Shown: positions 44,600 through 54,024 of the stretch, one piece after another
Numbering within the stretch: the stretch's first letter is position 1
How the letters are laid out: every line of letters begins with the position of its first letter
NCBI RefSeq assembly: GCF_009828065.1
Contig: NZ_WTYK01000005.1
Coordinates: 186,001-250,000, forward strand
DNA from: Croceibacterium soli
Lineage (GTDB): Bacteria > Pseudomonadota > Alphaproteobacteria > Sphingomonadales > Sphingomonadaceae
Direction: 5' to 3'
DNA: 64,000 bases
Translations under genes and position numbers: made by a program
Notes under the pieces: generated by a model
What the model was told of the DNA's origin: nothing
The model's database searches: none
Seen by the model: only the letters and a program-made list of their open reading frames with translations

Positions 44600-47500
44600 A
44601 TGAGCTCGGTACTTTCGGTGGCTACCATCTGGGGCGGCGGAGTTGCGGCGGCCGACGCCGAGGTCGAAGCACCGATCCTCTCACCAGCTTTTCTCTCATC
44701 TGCACTATCTGGTGCTGGCGTGGGAACCTGGCAGGTCGACATGCGCTCCGGACTACTCGCCTGGGACGCGACCACGAGCATCATCTTCGGGCTTGATCCC
44801 GTCGCGATCACGTGCGGCGCTGTCCTTCCGGTGCACCCCGAGGATCAGGCGCTCCTGCGGGATCGGCTGAAAGAGAGCCTGCGCAGCACTGGGGGCCTCG
44901 ATGTCATTTTTCGGGGTCTACGGGCCGATGGATCGGTTATATGGCTACACGCGCTCGGCCGGCCGCTTCTAGAGCTGTCCGGCCAGAGCCGGTACATCGC
45001 CGGGACCCTTGCAGACGTAACCGAGCGTCGCCAGGCTGCCGACGCGCTCCTTGAGAGCGAGCGCCAGCTACGCTCTGTCTTCGACAACCTCCCGGGTGTC
45101 GCCTACCGCTGCGAGCTTACGCCGCCTTGGCAGATGGATTTCATCAATGAAGCCGTATCCGAACTGACGGGATATGAACCAGAAGAGTTCCTATCCGGCA
45201 GGCTAAGTTGGGAGAGCTTGGTCGAGCCGGAAGATCGGCCGCTGATCACGGAGAAAGTGGCCCAAGCTGTCTCAGCAGGATCCTCTTTCGAGCTCCGCTA
45301 CCGCATCCGCGGCAAATCGGAAGAGGCTCGCTGGGTTCATGAGCGTGGCGCCGTTGTGTACTCTGCCGCAGGTGACCCGCTCTTTCTCGAAGGCATTATC
45401 GGAGACATTCACGACCAGGTCGCCGCCGAGAAGAAAGTCGAGGAGACCGAAGGACGGCTCCGCTTCGTCGCCAAGGCGACGCAAGATACCATCTGGGACT
45501 GGGACCTAGCTGCTGATGAAGTTCGGCGCGATGCGGGTCTTACCTCAAGCGACCTCGCAATGGCGAAAAGCGAGAAAGGTAGCTGGTTGGACCGGGTACA
45601 CCCCGATGACCTCGCCCGAGTCACGGCCGAACTGCAGCGCGTGGTCGCTGGAGAGGCCGACCGCTTCGTTTCCGAATACCGCTTTTTGAAGCCGGACGGC
45701 AGCTACGCGGACGTTCTGGATCGCGGATATCTGATCAGAGACGACCGGAGGCAGCCCACCAGAATGGTTGGGGCGATGCTCGACAACACTGAGCGCAACG
45801 CCTCTGTTCGCGCCCTCCGAGACCGCGAGGCGCGGCTACAGAAGGTCTTCGGCCAGGCCCTCGTCGGCATCATCGAGACCGACCCGGATGGCTTGATACG
45901 GCTGGTTAATCCGAAGTTTTGCGAGATCCTCGGGCGCAGGAGCAGCGAGCTCAAGGGGCGCTCCATCGCCGAGTTCACGCACGTCGATGAGGTTACCTGG
46001 AAGCTGCCGCTTTCACGCAGGAAGGCCGCAGCCAAGAAGCCCTTCCAGAAGGAGATGCGCTACGTTCGTGCAGATGGCGAGGTTGTATGGTGCAACGTCA
46101 GCGTGTCGTTCGTCATCTCGGACACGGGCGAGGTCGAGAGTTCGATCATCCTGGCCGAGGACATCACGGCGAAGAAGGCGACCACCGCGGCACTCCGTGA
46201 GAGCGAGATGCTTTACCAGAGCGTGCTCGAAGCCAGCGCGGACTGCATCAAGATCATCGATCTGAAAGGCAGGCTGCAGTTCATCAACATGCCCGGTGTG
46301 CGGGCGCTGGAGCTGGACAACCCGGACGAACTCACCGGCCGGCACTGGGGTGAGCTCTGGCCGCCAAGGTGCCGCGACATGATCAAGGCCGCGCTCGCCA
46401 GCGCACGAGAAGGGGAGAGCGTCAGAGTGGATGGTTACTGCCCCACCGCCAGGGGAACGGCAAAGTGGTGGGACGTGTCCGTGACCCCGATGCGGAACGA
46501 TGCTGGCGATGTGATCCGCATCCTTGCGATATCCAGGGACATAACCACCCAGCGCCAGACTTCGGATCAGCTTCGCTGGACGAGTGAACATGACAGTCTG
46601 ACCGAACTTCCGAACCGCAGAGCGTTCGAGGCCCGGCTGCAGACCGCGGCCATTCGCGCGATGGAGTGCGGCGACGACGTAGCTCTTCTCCTGATCGACC
46701 TGGACCACTTCAAGCATGTGAACGATGCGCTGGGGCACGCGGCCGGGGATCACCTCCTCCGCGTTCTGGCACAGCGGCTGAGAGGTATCGTCCGGGCAAG
46801 CGATTTCGTCGCCCGGCTCGGCGGAGACGAGTTCGCGATCATCATCGAAGGTGCGGACGCCGGCTCGAACCTGCTCGCGACCGGTCAATCGATACTGGAA
46901 CGGCTCAGGAAACCCGTCCGGTTCGAAGGGCGGCTCATCAGCCCCGCGGCCAGCGTCGGCGGCGCCGTGTTCCCGGCAGATGCAACAACCGCGAACGAGC
47001 TCTTCAAGAACGCCGACATCGCTCTGTATGCGCTGAAGGAGAGTGGCCGCGGCGGTTTACAGAGGTTCCACGGACAGATGCGGGAGCAGGCCCAGCTCAT
47101 CTCGTCGCAACTGAGCCTGGCACGAGCGTCGATCTCCGAGAGATCAGTGGAGCCTTATTATCAGCCGAAGGTGGAGCTCGCCACGGGGCGGATCGTGGGG
47201 TTGGAGGCGCTCCTTCGCTGGCGCCATCCGTCCAGGGGTATGCAACTTCCCAGCACCGTTGCGGAAGCCTTCAACGACTACGAACTCGCATCGAAGATCG
47301 GCGACTTGATGCAGCGGCGGGTGCTGCGCGACCTGCGAGGCTGGCTCGACCAGAAGATCCCCGTCGGGTTCGTCGCAGTGAATGCCTCGCCGGCCGAATT
47401 CATGCGCGACGATTTCGCCGACCGGTTGCTCCTGAAGATCGACGAGTTCGGCGTGCCTCCAGGCATGGTCGAAGTGGAGGTCACCGAACACGTCTTCTAT

Positions 47501-47887
47501 GAACGCGGGCCCGACTACGTGGGCCGCGCTCTCCAGCAACTCAACGCTGCCGGCCTCAGGATTGCGCTGGATGATTTCGGAACCGGCTACTCATCTCTTT
47601 CGCATATACGCGATTACCCGGTCGATGTTCTGAAGATCGACCGCTCGTTCGTGGCACGAATGACGCACGACGCGGAAGCCAGAGCGATCGTATCCGCGGT
47701 CGTGAAGCTGGCGGAGAGCCTGAAGATCGACGTCGTTGCGGAGGGCGTGGAGACGGAGGATCAACGAGAAGCGCTTCTCCAGGAGAACTGCAGGTTCGCC
47801 CAAGGTTACTACTTCGGGCGAGCGATGGAAGCCGGCGAGGTGTCCCGCTTGATCGCTGCGGTGCCTCAGCCGAGGCGAGTTGCGTAA
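44600..47887 (+). CDS. Soluble sensor with five PAS domains, GGDEF and EAL
   Basis: 1095 residues from the ATG at 44600 (GGGAG nine bases upstream). No membrane helix. Five PAS-like folds in order: GVGTWQVDMRSGLLAWD, LRSVFDNLPGVAYRC, LRFVAKATQDTIWDWD, LQKVFGQALVGIIETD and YQSVLEASADCIKIID. Then a diguanylate cyclase domain with intact GGDEF in ARLGGDEFAIIIEG, and an EAL phosphodiesterase with LEALLRWRHP, DDFGTGYSSL and KIDRSFV. All catalytic residues I can identify are present in both, so it may make or degrade c-di-GMP depending on the signal. It lies beside the glucan-synthesis locus, which such signalling often controls. Single gene. Confidence 0.93.
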   Translation: MSSVLSVATIWGGGVAAADAEVEAPILSPAFLSSALSGAGVGTWQVDMRSGLLAWDATTSIIFGLDPVAITCGAVLPVHPEDQALLRDRLKESLRSTGGLDVIFRGLRADGSVIWLHALGRPLLELSGQSRYIAGTLADVTERRQAADALLESERQLRSVFDNLPGVAYRCELTPPWQMDFINEAVSELTGYEPEEFLSGRLSWESLVEPEDRPLITEKVAQAVSAGSSFELRYRIRGKSEEARWVHERGAVVYSAAGDPLFLEGIIGDIHDQVAAEKKVEETEGRLRFVAKATQDTIWDWDLAADEVRRDAGLTSSDLAMAKSEKGSWLDRVHPDDLARVTAELQRVVAGEADRFVSEYRFLKPDGSYADVLDRGYLIRDDRRQPTRMVGAMLDNTERNASVRALRDREARLQKVFGQALVGIIETDPDGLIRLVNPKFCEILGRRSSELKGRSIAEFTHVDEVTWKLPLSRRKAAAKKPFQKEMRYVRADGEVVWCNVSVSFVISDTGEVESSIILAEDITAKKATTAALRESEMLYQSVLEASADCIKIIDLKGRLQFINMPGVRALELDNPDELTGRHWGELWPPRCRDMIKAALASAREGESVRVDGYCPTARGTAKWWDVSVTPMRNDAGDVIRILAISRDITTQRQTSDQLRWTSEHDSLTELPNRRAFEARLQTAAIRAMECGDDVALLLIDLDHFKHVNDALGHAAGDHLLRVLAQRLRGIVRASDFVARLGGDEFAIIIEGADAGSNLLATGQSILERLRKPVRFEGRLISPAASVGGAVFPADATTANELFKNADIALYALKESGRGGLQRFHGQMREQAQLISSQLSLARASISERSVEPYYQPKVELATGRIVGLEALLRWRHPSRGMQLPSTVAEAFNDYELASKIGDLMQRRVLRDLRGWLDQKIPVGFVAVNASPAEFMRDDFADRLLLKIDEFGVPPGMVEVEVTEHVFYERGPDYVGRALQQLNAAGLRIALDDFGTGYSSLSHIRDYPVDVLKIDRSFVARMTHDAEARAIVSAVVKLAESLKIDVVAEGVETEDQREALLQENCRFAQGYYFGRAMEAGEVSRLIAAVPQPRRVA

Positions 47888-47983
47888 CAGCGACACCGGC
47901 GCGCTGCGAGCAGTCAGGAACATCTTTGATGCGGCCGAGCAGACCCGCAGACCGCTCTGCCACGCTGCTTCCAAAGCTGCAGG

Positions 47984-48295
47984 TCAGCGCTCCACCACAC
48001 TCCGGATAGCGTCGCTCAATGTTGCAGTAAGCTGGTCGATCTGGTCCGCCTCGGGCGTCCCGCCGAGCGCCTCATCGAGGCGCTTGGCGATCGCGGAAAT
48101 CTCCGGATACCCCATGGTGCCGCTCAGTCCGGCCAGCCGGTGAACCTTGTCGCGCAGACTGGCCAGATCATGGGGTGAAGCGGTGGCAGCGGAGAACCTG
48201 CACAAGTCCTCCAGCTCGCCGGCAAGCCTCTCCCGGAAACGGGCTCGCAGCTCTGACATCTTCTGGTCGTAGTCAGTCACGGACGAGAAACTCAC
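47984..48295 (-). CDS. Histidine-containing phosphotransfer (Hpt) protein
   Basis: 103 residues from a GTG; the GTG at 48280 (overlapping the receiver stop) is an alternative start. Helical bundle with DKVHRLAGLSGTMGYPEISAIAKRLDEAL, the phosphoryl-carrying His in the HxLxGxSG pattern. It would relay phosphate between the hybrid kinase (48641-51136) and a response regulator such as the receiver at 48273-48644, with which it overlaps, or the receiver-phosphatase at 52810. Last gene of a five-gene minus-strand operon. Confidence 0.88.
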   Translation of the reverse strand: MSFSSVTDYDQKMSELRARFRERLAGELEDLCRFSAATASPHDLASLRDKVHRLAGLSGTMGYPEISAIAKRLDEALGGTPEADQIDQLTATLSDAIRSVVER

Positions 48296-48644
48296 GCACC
48301 CGCTCGGCCAATCGCATCGGGTCGAACGGCTTTGCGATCACCCCCTGAGCTCCCAGGGCCATCAACGCCGCCGCGTCGCTGTCACCGGCGCGAGCTGTGA
48401 TAAAGATGACTGGCGTAGTACGGTCCTGGTCGTCACGGATCCGCTTTAGAGTGGCTGCCCCGTCCATGTCGGGCATCATGAAGTCCAGCAGCACGACATG
48501 CGGCTTCCAGGTGGGTAGCTCCTCGAGAGCTTCGGCGCCGGAAGCGCATGTGCGAACCTCGAATTCCGGATCGAGCTCAAGGCTGAGTTGCGCCACCTCG
48601 CGGAGATCGGGCTCGTCGTCGACATAGAGTATTCGCCAGCTCAT
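48273..48644 (-). CDS. Stand-alone response-regulator receiver
   Basis: 123 residues, one receiver domain: ILYVDDEPDLREVAQ (acidic pair), VVLLDFMMPDMDG (phospho-Asp near residue 54), PVIFITARAG (Thr) and VIAKPFDPMRL (Lys). No output domain, so it acts as a phosphate-relay or protein-binding receiver like CheY or Spo0F. The ATG overlaps the hybrid kinase stop by 4 bp, and the Hpt start overlaps its end, indicating tight co-translation and a phosphorelay of these three. Confidence 0.93.
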   Translation of the reverse strand: MSWRILYVDDEPDLREVAQLSLELDPEFEVRTCASGAEALEELPTWKPHVVLLDFMMPDMDGAATLKRIRDDQDRTTPVIFITARAGDSDAAALMALGAQGVIAKPFDPMRLAERVREFLVRD

Positions 48645-51136
48645 TCGTGCGCTCCCTGCCGTTTGGTATGGCGCTCGACCACGTCGACGAGCCGGCGCAG
48701 CGGCGTCTTGGCTTTGGTCAGAAAGTCTTCGAACTGGCCGGCGTTGGCTCCGTCGGCATCTTCCGCCGAGAACACCACGATGGGCACAGAACCCTGTTTC
48801 TCACGCAAGTGCGCCAGCAGTTCCGGCCCGCGCCCATCGGACAGGGTGAGATCGAGGATCACAGCGTCGAAGCGCTCTTGATCGATGGCGGAGCGCGCTT
48901 GCGCCAGGCTCTTGGCCGACACCACCTGAGCCTTGTCGCTCATTGCCGCAGCGACGACCCGCAGGATGTCCGGATCGTCGTCTACGTGCAGGATCACGGG
49001 TCTTGCACCATTGTCGCCCTGTATGGTCTGGTCAATCCGCTGTCCTATCGTGTCGACCTCCAGCGGCTTATGCAGCCAGTCCACGACGAGCGCCGGATCG
49101 GTTACAAGCTGACCTTCCGCGTCCTCGCCGAAGGCGAGGATCGGCGTCGTCTCGTTACAAGTCGACCTGCGCACGTAGCGAACGATCTGTGCCACGTCGC
49201 CAGCATGCGACCCGAATTCCACCAGCACCGCATCGAAGGGGCCACTGTCGAGCATCTGGTAGGCCGTGGGGAGCGTCTGCGCGGTGTGCACATCATGGGT
49301 CGCATCAAGTGCCGCGAGCAGAGGCGAAGCCGTACTCGGCCCGCAGAGGAGCACGCTGTGGCGAACCCTTTCCACGGTCTCCTCCTCCACGAGCGCCGGT
49401 AAGTGCACGTGAAACTGGGTTCCTTCGCTCGGTCGGCTGTCGAAACTGATAGAACCTCCGAGCTGCTCGACAATCTCGCGCACGATGCTCAGCCCCAGGC
49501 CTGTTCCCCCCTTCGCTCGCGCATCCGAAGAGTCAGCCTGTACAAATTTCTCGAAGATGCGTGTGTGGAACTCTTCGGGTATACCCGGTCCCTGATCCGA
49601 CACAGTAATACGGTGGCGCCGCCTTCCTGGTGCAAGCGTCAGGCTGACACAGCCGCCAGCGGGAGAAAACTTGATCGCGTTGGACAAGAGGTTGGCGATG
49701 ACCTGCGCGAGACGATCGCTGTCGGCCAGCACGTGCGCCGCCACCTCCGGCCGATCAAAGCGAAGATCCACGTTGTAGGACCGCGCGAAGCCGGCGTTCT
49801 CGTCGAGCGCCTGCTGAAGTGCGGAAGTCAGGTCGATCGGGCGATTGTCGAAGCTCATCTTCCCTGACTCGAGCTTCTCGACGTCGAGAATGTCGTTGAT
49901 CAGCCGGACCAGCCGGTCCGCGTTGCTGTGAGCGATCGTGATCAGCCGCTTCACCTTGTCGCTAAGTTCGCCCGCTGCACCGCCGGCGAGCAGCCCGAGC
50001 GATCCTGCGATGGAGGTAAGCGGAGTGCGGAGCTCGTGACTCACCGTCGAGACGAACTCGGCCTTCATGGTCTCGATACGCTTGCGCTCGGTGATGTCGC
50101 GGATCACCACAACGTAGCGCAGGCCCTCTGCGAATGGAGCTCTTGTGATGGCGACGTCCGTTGGGAAGGTTTCGCCAGACTTCCGCCGCCCCACGATCTC
50201 CCGCAATGAACCAGGCTCGCTCTCCATCAGGTTCAATTCGCGCAGTAGCTGGGCCACACGGCCGATGGGCGGGGGCTCGGCAAAAAGCATACCCGCGTCG
50301 CGGCTCAGAAGCTCGTCCTCGTCATATCCGTACATGCGCACGGCGGCTGGGTTGACGGACTCGATCGTTCCGCTCGGATTGAGTATGAGGATGGCATCCA
50401 TCGCGCTGTTGAGGATGGCAGCGCGCCGTTGGGACGTGTCCTCAAGGGTGGCCAGCATCCGTTGCCGCTGCTCCAACATCCTGCCGAGCGCTATTGCAGC
50501 CGCGGTCAATAGGAAGAGAAGGCCGCCCAGCAGTCCGAGTGTGAGCCAGCGCAATGCTGTCGTCGCATCCGTCGCCTGTCGCGAAATCCTCCCGAGGTGC
50601 CTCTCTTCTGCTTCGAGCATCGCGCCCAGAGCACCGCGCAACCCGTCCATCAGATACTTGCCACGCCCGCTGAGGACGAGTTCGCGAGCAGCGACAGCAT
50701 CGCCGGCCCGGTGCAATGCGACCGTGCCTTCCGAGAACTTGCGCTTCTCCCGTGAGGCTTGTTCCGCCAGGGCGAGCAGCCGGAGCTGTTCAGGCTGGCT
50801 GGCGAAGGCGTGCTTCATCCTCGACAAGATCGCCTCGAGATCGGCCATGCTCGCATGGTAGGGGTCTAGGAAATCCTCGCGCCCGGTAATCAGATAACCT
50901 CTCTGCCCGGTTTCGAGGTCTTGATGAGCTGAGAGCACTGACAGCACCAGTGCGCGGCGCTCCTGCGAAGCGGAGACGGCAGCTCGCAAGCGGTCGGCAG
51001 AGGCCGTCTGCTGATAGACCAGCAGGGCAATGGCCGCGATGATGATAGGCGCACAGAGTATCGCGAGCCAGACGGTCCTGCGCCAACGTGCATCCGTGCC
51101 GGCGGACTGTGGCTGAGTTTGTGCGAGCGTGGACAT
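48641..51136 (-). CDS. CHASE3-PAS hybrid sensor histidine kinase with a degenerate and an intact receiver
   Basis: 831 residues from the ATG at 51136, 2 bp after the GH16 stop. Helix WLAILCAPIIIAAIALLVYQ, then a periplasmic CHASE3 domain (SAHQDLETGQRGYLITGREDFLDPY), helix near LGLLGGLLFLLTAAAIALG, PAS fold (AILNSAMDAILILNPSG), HisKA VSHELRTPLTSIAG and HATPase (DQGPGIPEEF, GGTGLGLSIVREI). Next a receiver-like fold around VLLCGPSTASPLL that lacks the phospho-Asp (LVEFGS), then an intact receiver HVDDDPDIL ... VILDLTLSDGRG. It probably senses an envelope signal, and passes phosphate to the Hpt and receiver encoded downstream. The operon context ties it to glucan production. Confidence 0.92.
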   Translation of the reverse strand: MSTLAQTQPQSAGTDARWRRTVWLAILCAPIIIAAIALLVYQQTASADRLRAAVSASQERRALVLSVLSAHQDLETGQRGYLITGREDFLDPYHASMADLEAILSRMKHAFASQPEQLRLLALAEQASREKRKFSEGTVALHRAGDAVAARELVLSGRGKYLMDGLRGALGAMLEAEERHLGRISRQATDATTALRWLTLGLLGGLLFLLTAAAIALGRMLEQRQRMLATLEDTSQRRAAILNSAMDAILILNPSGTIESVNPAAVRMYGYDEDELLSRDAGMLFAEPPPIGRVAQLLRELNLMESEPGSLREIVGRRKSGETFPTDVAITRAPFAEGLRYVVVIRDITERKRIETMKAEFVSTVSHELRTPLTSIAGSLGLLAGGAAGELSDKVKRLITIAHSNADRLVRLINDILDVEKLESGKMSFDNRPIDLTSALQQALDENAGFARSYNVDLRFDRPEVAAHVLADSDRLAQVIANLLSNAIKFSPAGGCVSLTLAPGRRRHRITVSDQGPGIPEEFHTRIFEKFVQADSSDARAKGGTGLGLSIVREIVEQLGGSISFDSRPSEGTQFHVHLPALVEEETVERVRHSVLLCGPSTASPLLAALDATHDVHTAQTLPTAYQMLDSGPFDAVLVEFGSHAGDVAQIVRYVRRSTCNETTPILAFGEDAEGQLVTDPALVVDWLHKPLEVDTIGQRIDQTIQGDNGARPVILHVDDDPDILRVVAAAMSDKAQVVSAKSLAQARSAIDQERFDAVILDLTLSDGRGPELLAHLREKQGSVPIVVFSAEDADGANAGQFEDFLTKAKTPLRRLVDVVERHTKRQGAHE

Positions 51137-51138
51137 CC

Positions 51139-51978
51139 TCAGCTTCGCTGCCAAACTCGGACGTGCTCGACTTCCATGCTTGCGGGGAAGGCCGCTTCAT
51201 CGATCCCTTCGGCGCCGCCCCAATCACCGCCAACAGCAACGTTGAAGATGAGAGACATAGGCCGATCGAACGCAGCAGCGTCGGTTACCAGAGCAACCTT
51301 GCCGTCGACCGCGATGGTCACACTGTCTGCAGTCCAGTGCAGCTGGTAGTCATGGAAGGCATCGCAGCTCCGGATCGTCGTTCGAGCTTGCTGGTGATTG
51401 CCGTTTTTGAAGTTCTGTTCCGGCGTATGCACCGCATGGTAGACGACATCAGGCTCGTGCCCCACCGCCTCGGCAATGTCGATCTCCCCTCCCTCCCAAT
51501 TGCCAGGTGACTTGTCCGGGAACAGCCATATGGCGGGCCACGCGCCGACGGCGCACGGCAGCTTGGCACGGATTTCGAAGAAGCCTCGATGCCAACGGGC
51601 CTTGCCGCGCGTCGTCAGGCGAGCTGAGCTAAAGCGCTGCCCCTTCCAATCGCGCAACCGTTCGCGAGAAAGGTCCTCGCGCTGGGCCTGGATGATCAGC
51701 TTGCCGTTCTCGATCCGCGTGTTGGCGGACCGGCGCCGCGCGTAATACTGGACTTCGTTGTTGTACCAGCCCGATTTGTTGCGCGCAGTGTCATACTGCC
51801 AACGCTCCTCGGAAGGGTAGGACTGCTCATCGAATGTATCCTGCCAGACCAGCACATAGTCCGCGGGCGGGTTGATCATCATGAACCCGTCCATGCTCGA
51901 AGCGCTCGATGGTGTGGCTGCCGTTAACGCGAGGGCGGCCACGCCGGCGCCAAACGCTTTGCCGCGCGGGCCCCTCAC
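51139..51978 (-). CDS. Exported GH16 glycoside hydrolase (endo-beta-glucanase type)
   Basis: 279 residues from a GTG, 1 bp after the porin gene stop. Signal peptide GAGVAALALTAATPSSASS. GH16 jelly-roll: YVLVWQDTFDEQ, NNEVQYYARRRSANTRIENGKLIIQAQRE, GFFEIRAKLPCAVGAWPAIWLFP, and the catalytic EIDIAE motif (nucleophile and acid/base Glu) in GGEIDIAEAVGHEP. The family cleaves beta-1,3 or mixed-linkage beta-glucans and some galactans, whereas standard bacterial cellulose operons carry a GH8 enzyme, so the polymer of this locus may contain beta-1,3 bonds. Acts in the periplasm or outside. Confidence 0.92.
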   Translation of the reverse strand: MRGPRGKAFGAGVAALALTAATPSSASSMDGFMMINPPADYVLVWQDTFDEQSYPSEERWQYDTARNKSGWYNNEVQYYARRRSANTRIENGKLIIQAQREDLSRERLRDWKGQRFSSARLTTRGKARWHRGFFEIRAKLPCAVGAWPAIWLFPDKSPGNWEGGEIDIAEAVGHEPDVVYHAVHTPEQNFKNGNHQQARTTIRSCDAFHDYQLHWTADSVTIAVDGKVALVTDAAAFDRPMSLIFNVAVGGDWGGAEGIDEAAFPASMEVEHVRVWQRS

Positions 51979-51979
51979 C

Positions 51980-52687
51980 TCAGAACGTTCGGCTTAGGCT
52001 GAGTGCAGCGTATGGCTTGGCATTGCGGCCGGCCTGTTCGCTCAGCCCGCCGGAAATCCGGACCTCGGACTTCTCAGCGAACATTGTCGAGACGAACAGC
52101 CCCAGGGAACCGCGCGTGTAGGTATCGTCCCCCTGCACGCCCGCCTCCACGCCCGCTCGCGTCTGGCTCTGTTCCGACAGAAGGCGCCCAGCGCGAAGCT
52201 CCGTGATGTAGGCCTTGTCGAGCACGCCGAGGGACCCAAACCAGCCAAGCCGCCAGCGGTTTCCCACCGCTCCGTCCGTCTGAAGCGCGACATCCCACCG
52301 CGTTCCGACACGCTCGTTACCCGAGTCTGCCGGTTCGAGCTCAGTATCCGTCACGCGGGGGCCCACGCCAAAGTTCGCCCAGCCCCAATCGCCCGAGCTC
52401 TGATGTACGAACGCGAGTTCGGCTGACGTATACTTCCCTTCGATCTCGACCGCGTTGGTCCGATACTCGTACCTGCCGGCGCTGACGCCGCCGCGCACGG
52501 CCAGACCGCTACCGAGCCGTGCACCGGGTAGAGCGACGACCGCTCCCGCGTAGATATTCTGACCTTCGCTCACTGCACCTCCGGCGTAGACGACGCCGCT
52601 GTCCTGAGCTTCGGCGATCGATGGGGCGCTGGCGGCGATCATTGCAGCTAAGGCTACGGAGCGAATCAGGGAGCGGATCGTTTGCAA
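51980..52687 (-). CDS. BcsS-like outer-membrane protein
   Basis: 235 residues from a TTG with GAGG about eleven bases upstream; the only frame-compatible start that keeps the signal peptide (IRSLIRSVALAAMIAASAPSIAEAQ). Mature part is alternating beta-strand sequence (VVYAGGAVSEGQNIYAGAVVAL, GGVSAGRYEYRT, SSGDWGWANFGVGPRV) ending AALSLSRTF with a terminal Phe, as in beta-barrels. It resembles BcsS proteins associated with cellulose synthesis in alphaproteobacteria. First gene of the operon with GH16, hybrid kinase, receiver and Hpt; it may form the export pore or an anchor for the glucan. Confidence 0.8.
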   Translation of the reverse strand: MQTIRSLIRSVALAAMIAASAPSIAEAQDSGVVYAGGAVSEGQNIYAGAVVALPGARLGSGLAVRGGVSAGRYEYRTNAVEIEGKYTSAELAFVHQSSGDWGWANFGVGPRVTDTELEPADSGNERVGTRWDVALQTDGAVGNRWRLGWFGSLGVLDKAYITELRAGRLLSEQSQTRAGVEAGVQGDDTYTRGSLGLFVSTMFAEKSEVRISGGLSEQAGRNAKPYAALSLSRTF

Positions 52688-52753
52688 GTGCTGATGTTCC
52701 TCGCGGTGCGGAATGCGCTGTCTGTGGCCGCTCCTGTAGCGGCCAATCTTTGC

Positions 52754-52777
52754 GGAATGGTAAGTATCTACATAGTT
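52754..52777 (+). promoter_or_regulatory. Possible EcfG (general stress) promoter
   Basis: GGAAT (52754-52758), 16 bases, GTT (52775-52777), 33 bp before the start of the partner-switch operon. It matches the alphaproteobacterial EcfG consensus GGAAC-N16/17-GTT except for the fifth base. A 7-bp hairpin GGCCGCT/AGCGGCC lies just before it at 52726-52744. Confidence 0.35.
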
Positions 52778-52809
52778 TCTAAGGAGCTAACACACTGTCA
52801 ACGATAGAG

Positions 52810-54024
52810 ATGAAAGGGGTTTCCAGACGGCGGCCGATAGATCGCCTGAACGTGCTGATCGTGGACGATGATGAGATCCTCGGCGAGTTCATCGCCTTGG
52901 AGCTCCAGTCGCGCGGCTGCAGTATCCTCCTGGCGCCCTCCGGAGAAGAGGCGCTCAAGCTGATCGGTGAGGACGTCGACCTCCTGCTGACCGATTGGCA
53001 GATGCCCGGGATGGACGGAATGGAGCTCGTCCGGCGCGTCCGGCAAGAGCGAAGCGGGGAAAGCTATCTGCACATCGCGATGATGACAGCTCGTGAGGGT
53101 TCTGGCGCGATGCTGGAGGCGTTGGCCGCTGGGGTGGACCACTTCCTCTACAAGCCGGTCGACTCAGTGCAGCTCGAGCTTGCAGTCGCGACCGCCCGGC
53201 GCAACCGCCTGCTCCACCGCCGCCTGAACCGGCGGAACCAGCTTCTGGCTACGGCTCACGCCCGCATGCGCAAGGTCTTCGTGGCTCTGCGGGAAGATCT
53301 CGATGCGGCCGCCTCGCTGCATGAACGGCTGCTGCCGAGCGGCAGGATCGTTGGCTCTGTGCAGCAGGTCCACCTCTATCAGCCGGCGTTGAGTCTGGGC
53401 GGGGACACGATCGGCACCCTGGACCTCGGTGAAGGTAAGACGCTGTTCTTCATGATCGACGTTCGTGGCCATGGCGTTCCCGCAGCACTGGAATCGTTTC
53501 ACCTTCACCATCGATTGAAGGGATTCCGCCCCAGCGATCCCGCAGAACTGTGTCGGGCTGCCGTGGGGTTGAATGAAGAGATGCTGCAACGCGGCGACGG
53601 TAGCTACGCGACGATGCTGGCGGGTGTCATCGACGCACCCGCCAACAGAGGATGGATCGTGCGCGCTGGCCACCCACCGCCGCTTCTTCAGCAAGGGACC
53701 GCTGTCACTGTCCTTGAACAGGGTGGCTCGATGCCGCTGGGCTGGTTCCCTGGCGTGAGCTACGCAGCGGAGCCGTTTACCTTCGGCCCATCCGCCCGTT
53801 TGACCGTCTATTCGGACGGGCTCACCGACTGCTTCGACGGGCGGCAATCTGGCGTTTCCGGCGATCTTTACCTGGCGCGGCTGCTGGAAGCGGGAGCGGA
53901 GAGGCCACTGGCGGGCTTCGTGGATTTCATCGAAGAGGGTCTGGGGCTCCGGAAAGCGAGCCCCCATGACGACGTTTCACTGCTTGCGCTGGAGCTCACT
54001 AGATTGGAGGATAGTGCGCCATGA
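52810..54024 (+). CDS. Receiver-PP2C (RsbU/SpoIIE-like) phosphatase
   Basis: 404 residues. Residues 12-130 are a receiver: LNVLIVDDDEILGEFIALEL, phospho-Asp in LLLTDWQMPGMDG, MMTAREG and the Lys in FLYKPVD. A short coiled linker follows, then a SpoIIE-type PP2C phosphatase: LHERLLPSG, LGGDTIGTLDL, FFMIDVRGHGVPAA (metal Asp), YATMLAGVID and YSDGLTDC. Phosphorylation of the receiver would switch the phosphatase, which dephosphorylates the STAS protein encoded next (4-bp overlap). Divergent from the porin-kinase operon, 122 bp away. Confidence 0.93.
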   Translation: MKGVSRRRPIDRLNVLIVDDDEILGEFIALELQSRGCSILLAPSGEEALKLIGEDVDLLLTDWQMPGMDGMELVRRVRQERSGESYLHIAMMTAREGSGAMLEALAAGVDHFLYKPVDSVQLELAVATARRNRLLHRRLNRRNQLLATAHARMRKVFVALREDLDAAASLHERLLPSGRIVGSVQQVHLYQPALSLGGDTIGTLDLGEGKTLFFMIDVRGHGVPAALESFHLHHRLKGFRPSDPAELCRAAVGLNEEMLQRGDGSYATMLAGVIDAPANRGWIVRAGHPPPLLQQGTAVTVLEQGGSMPLGWFPGVSYAAEPFTFGPSARLTVYSDGLTDCFDGRQSGVSGDLYLARLLEAGAERPLAGFVDFIEEGLGLRKASPHDDVSLLALELTRLEDSAP

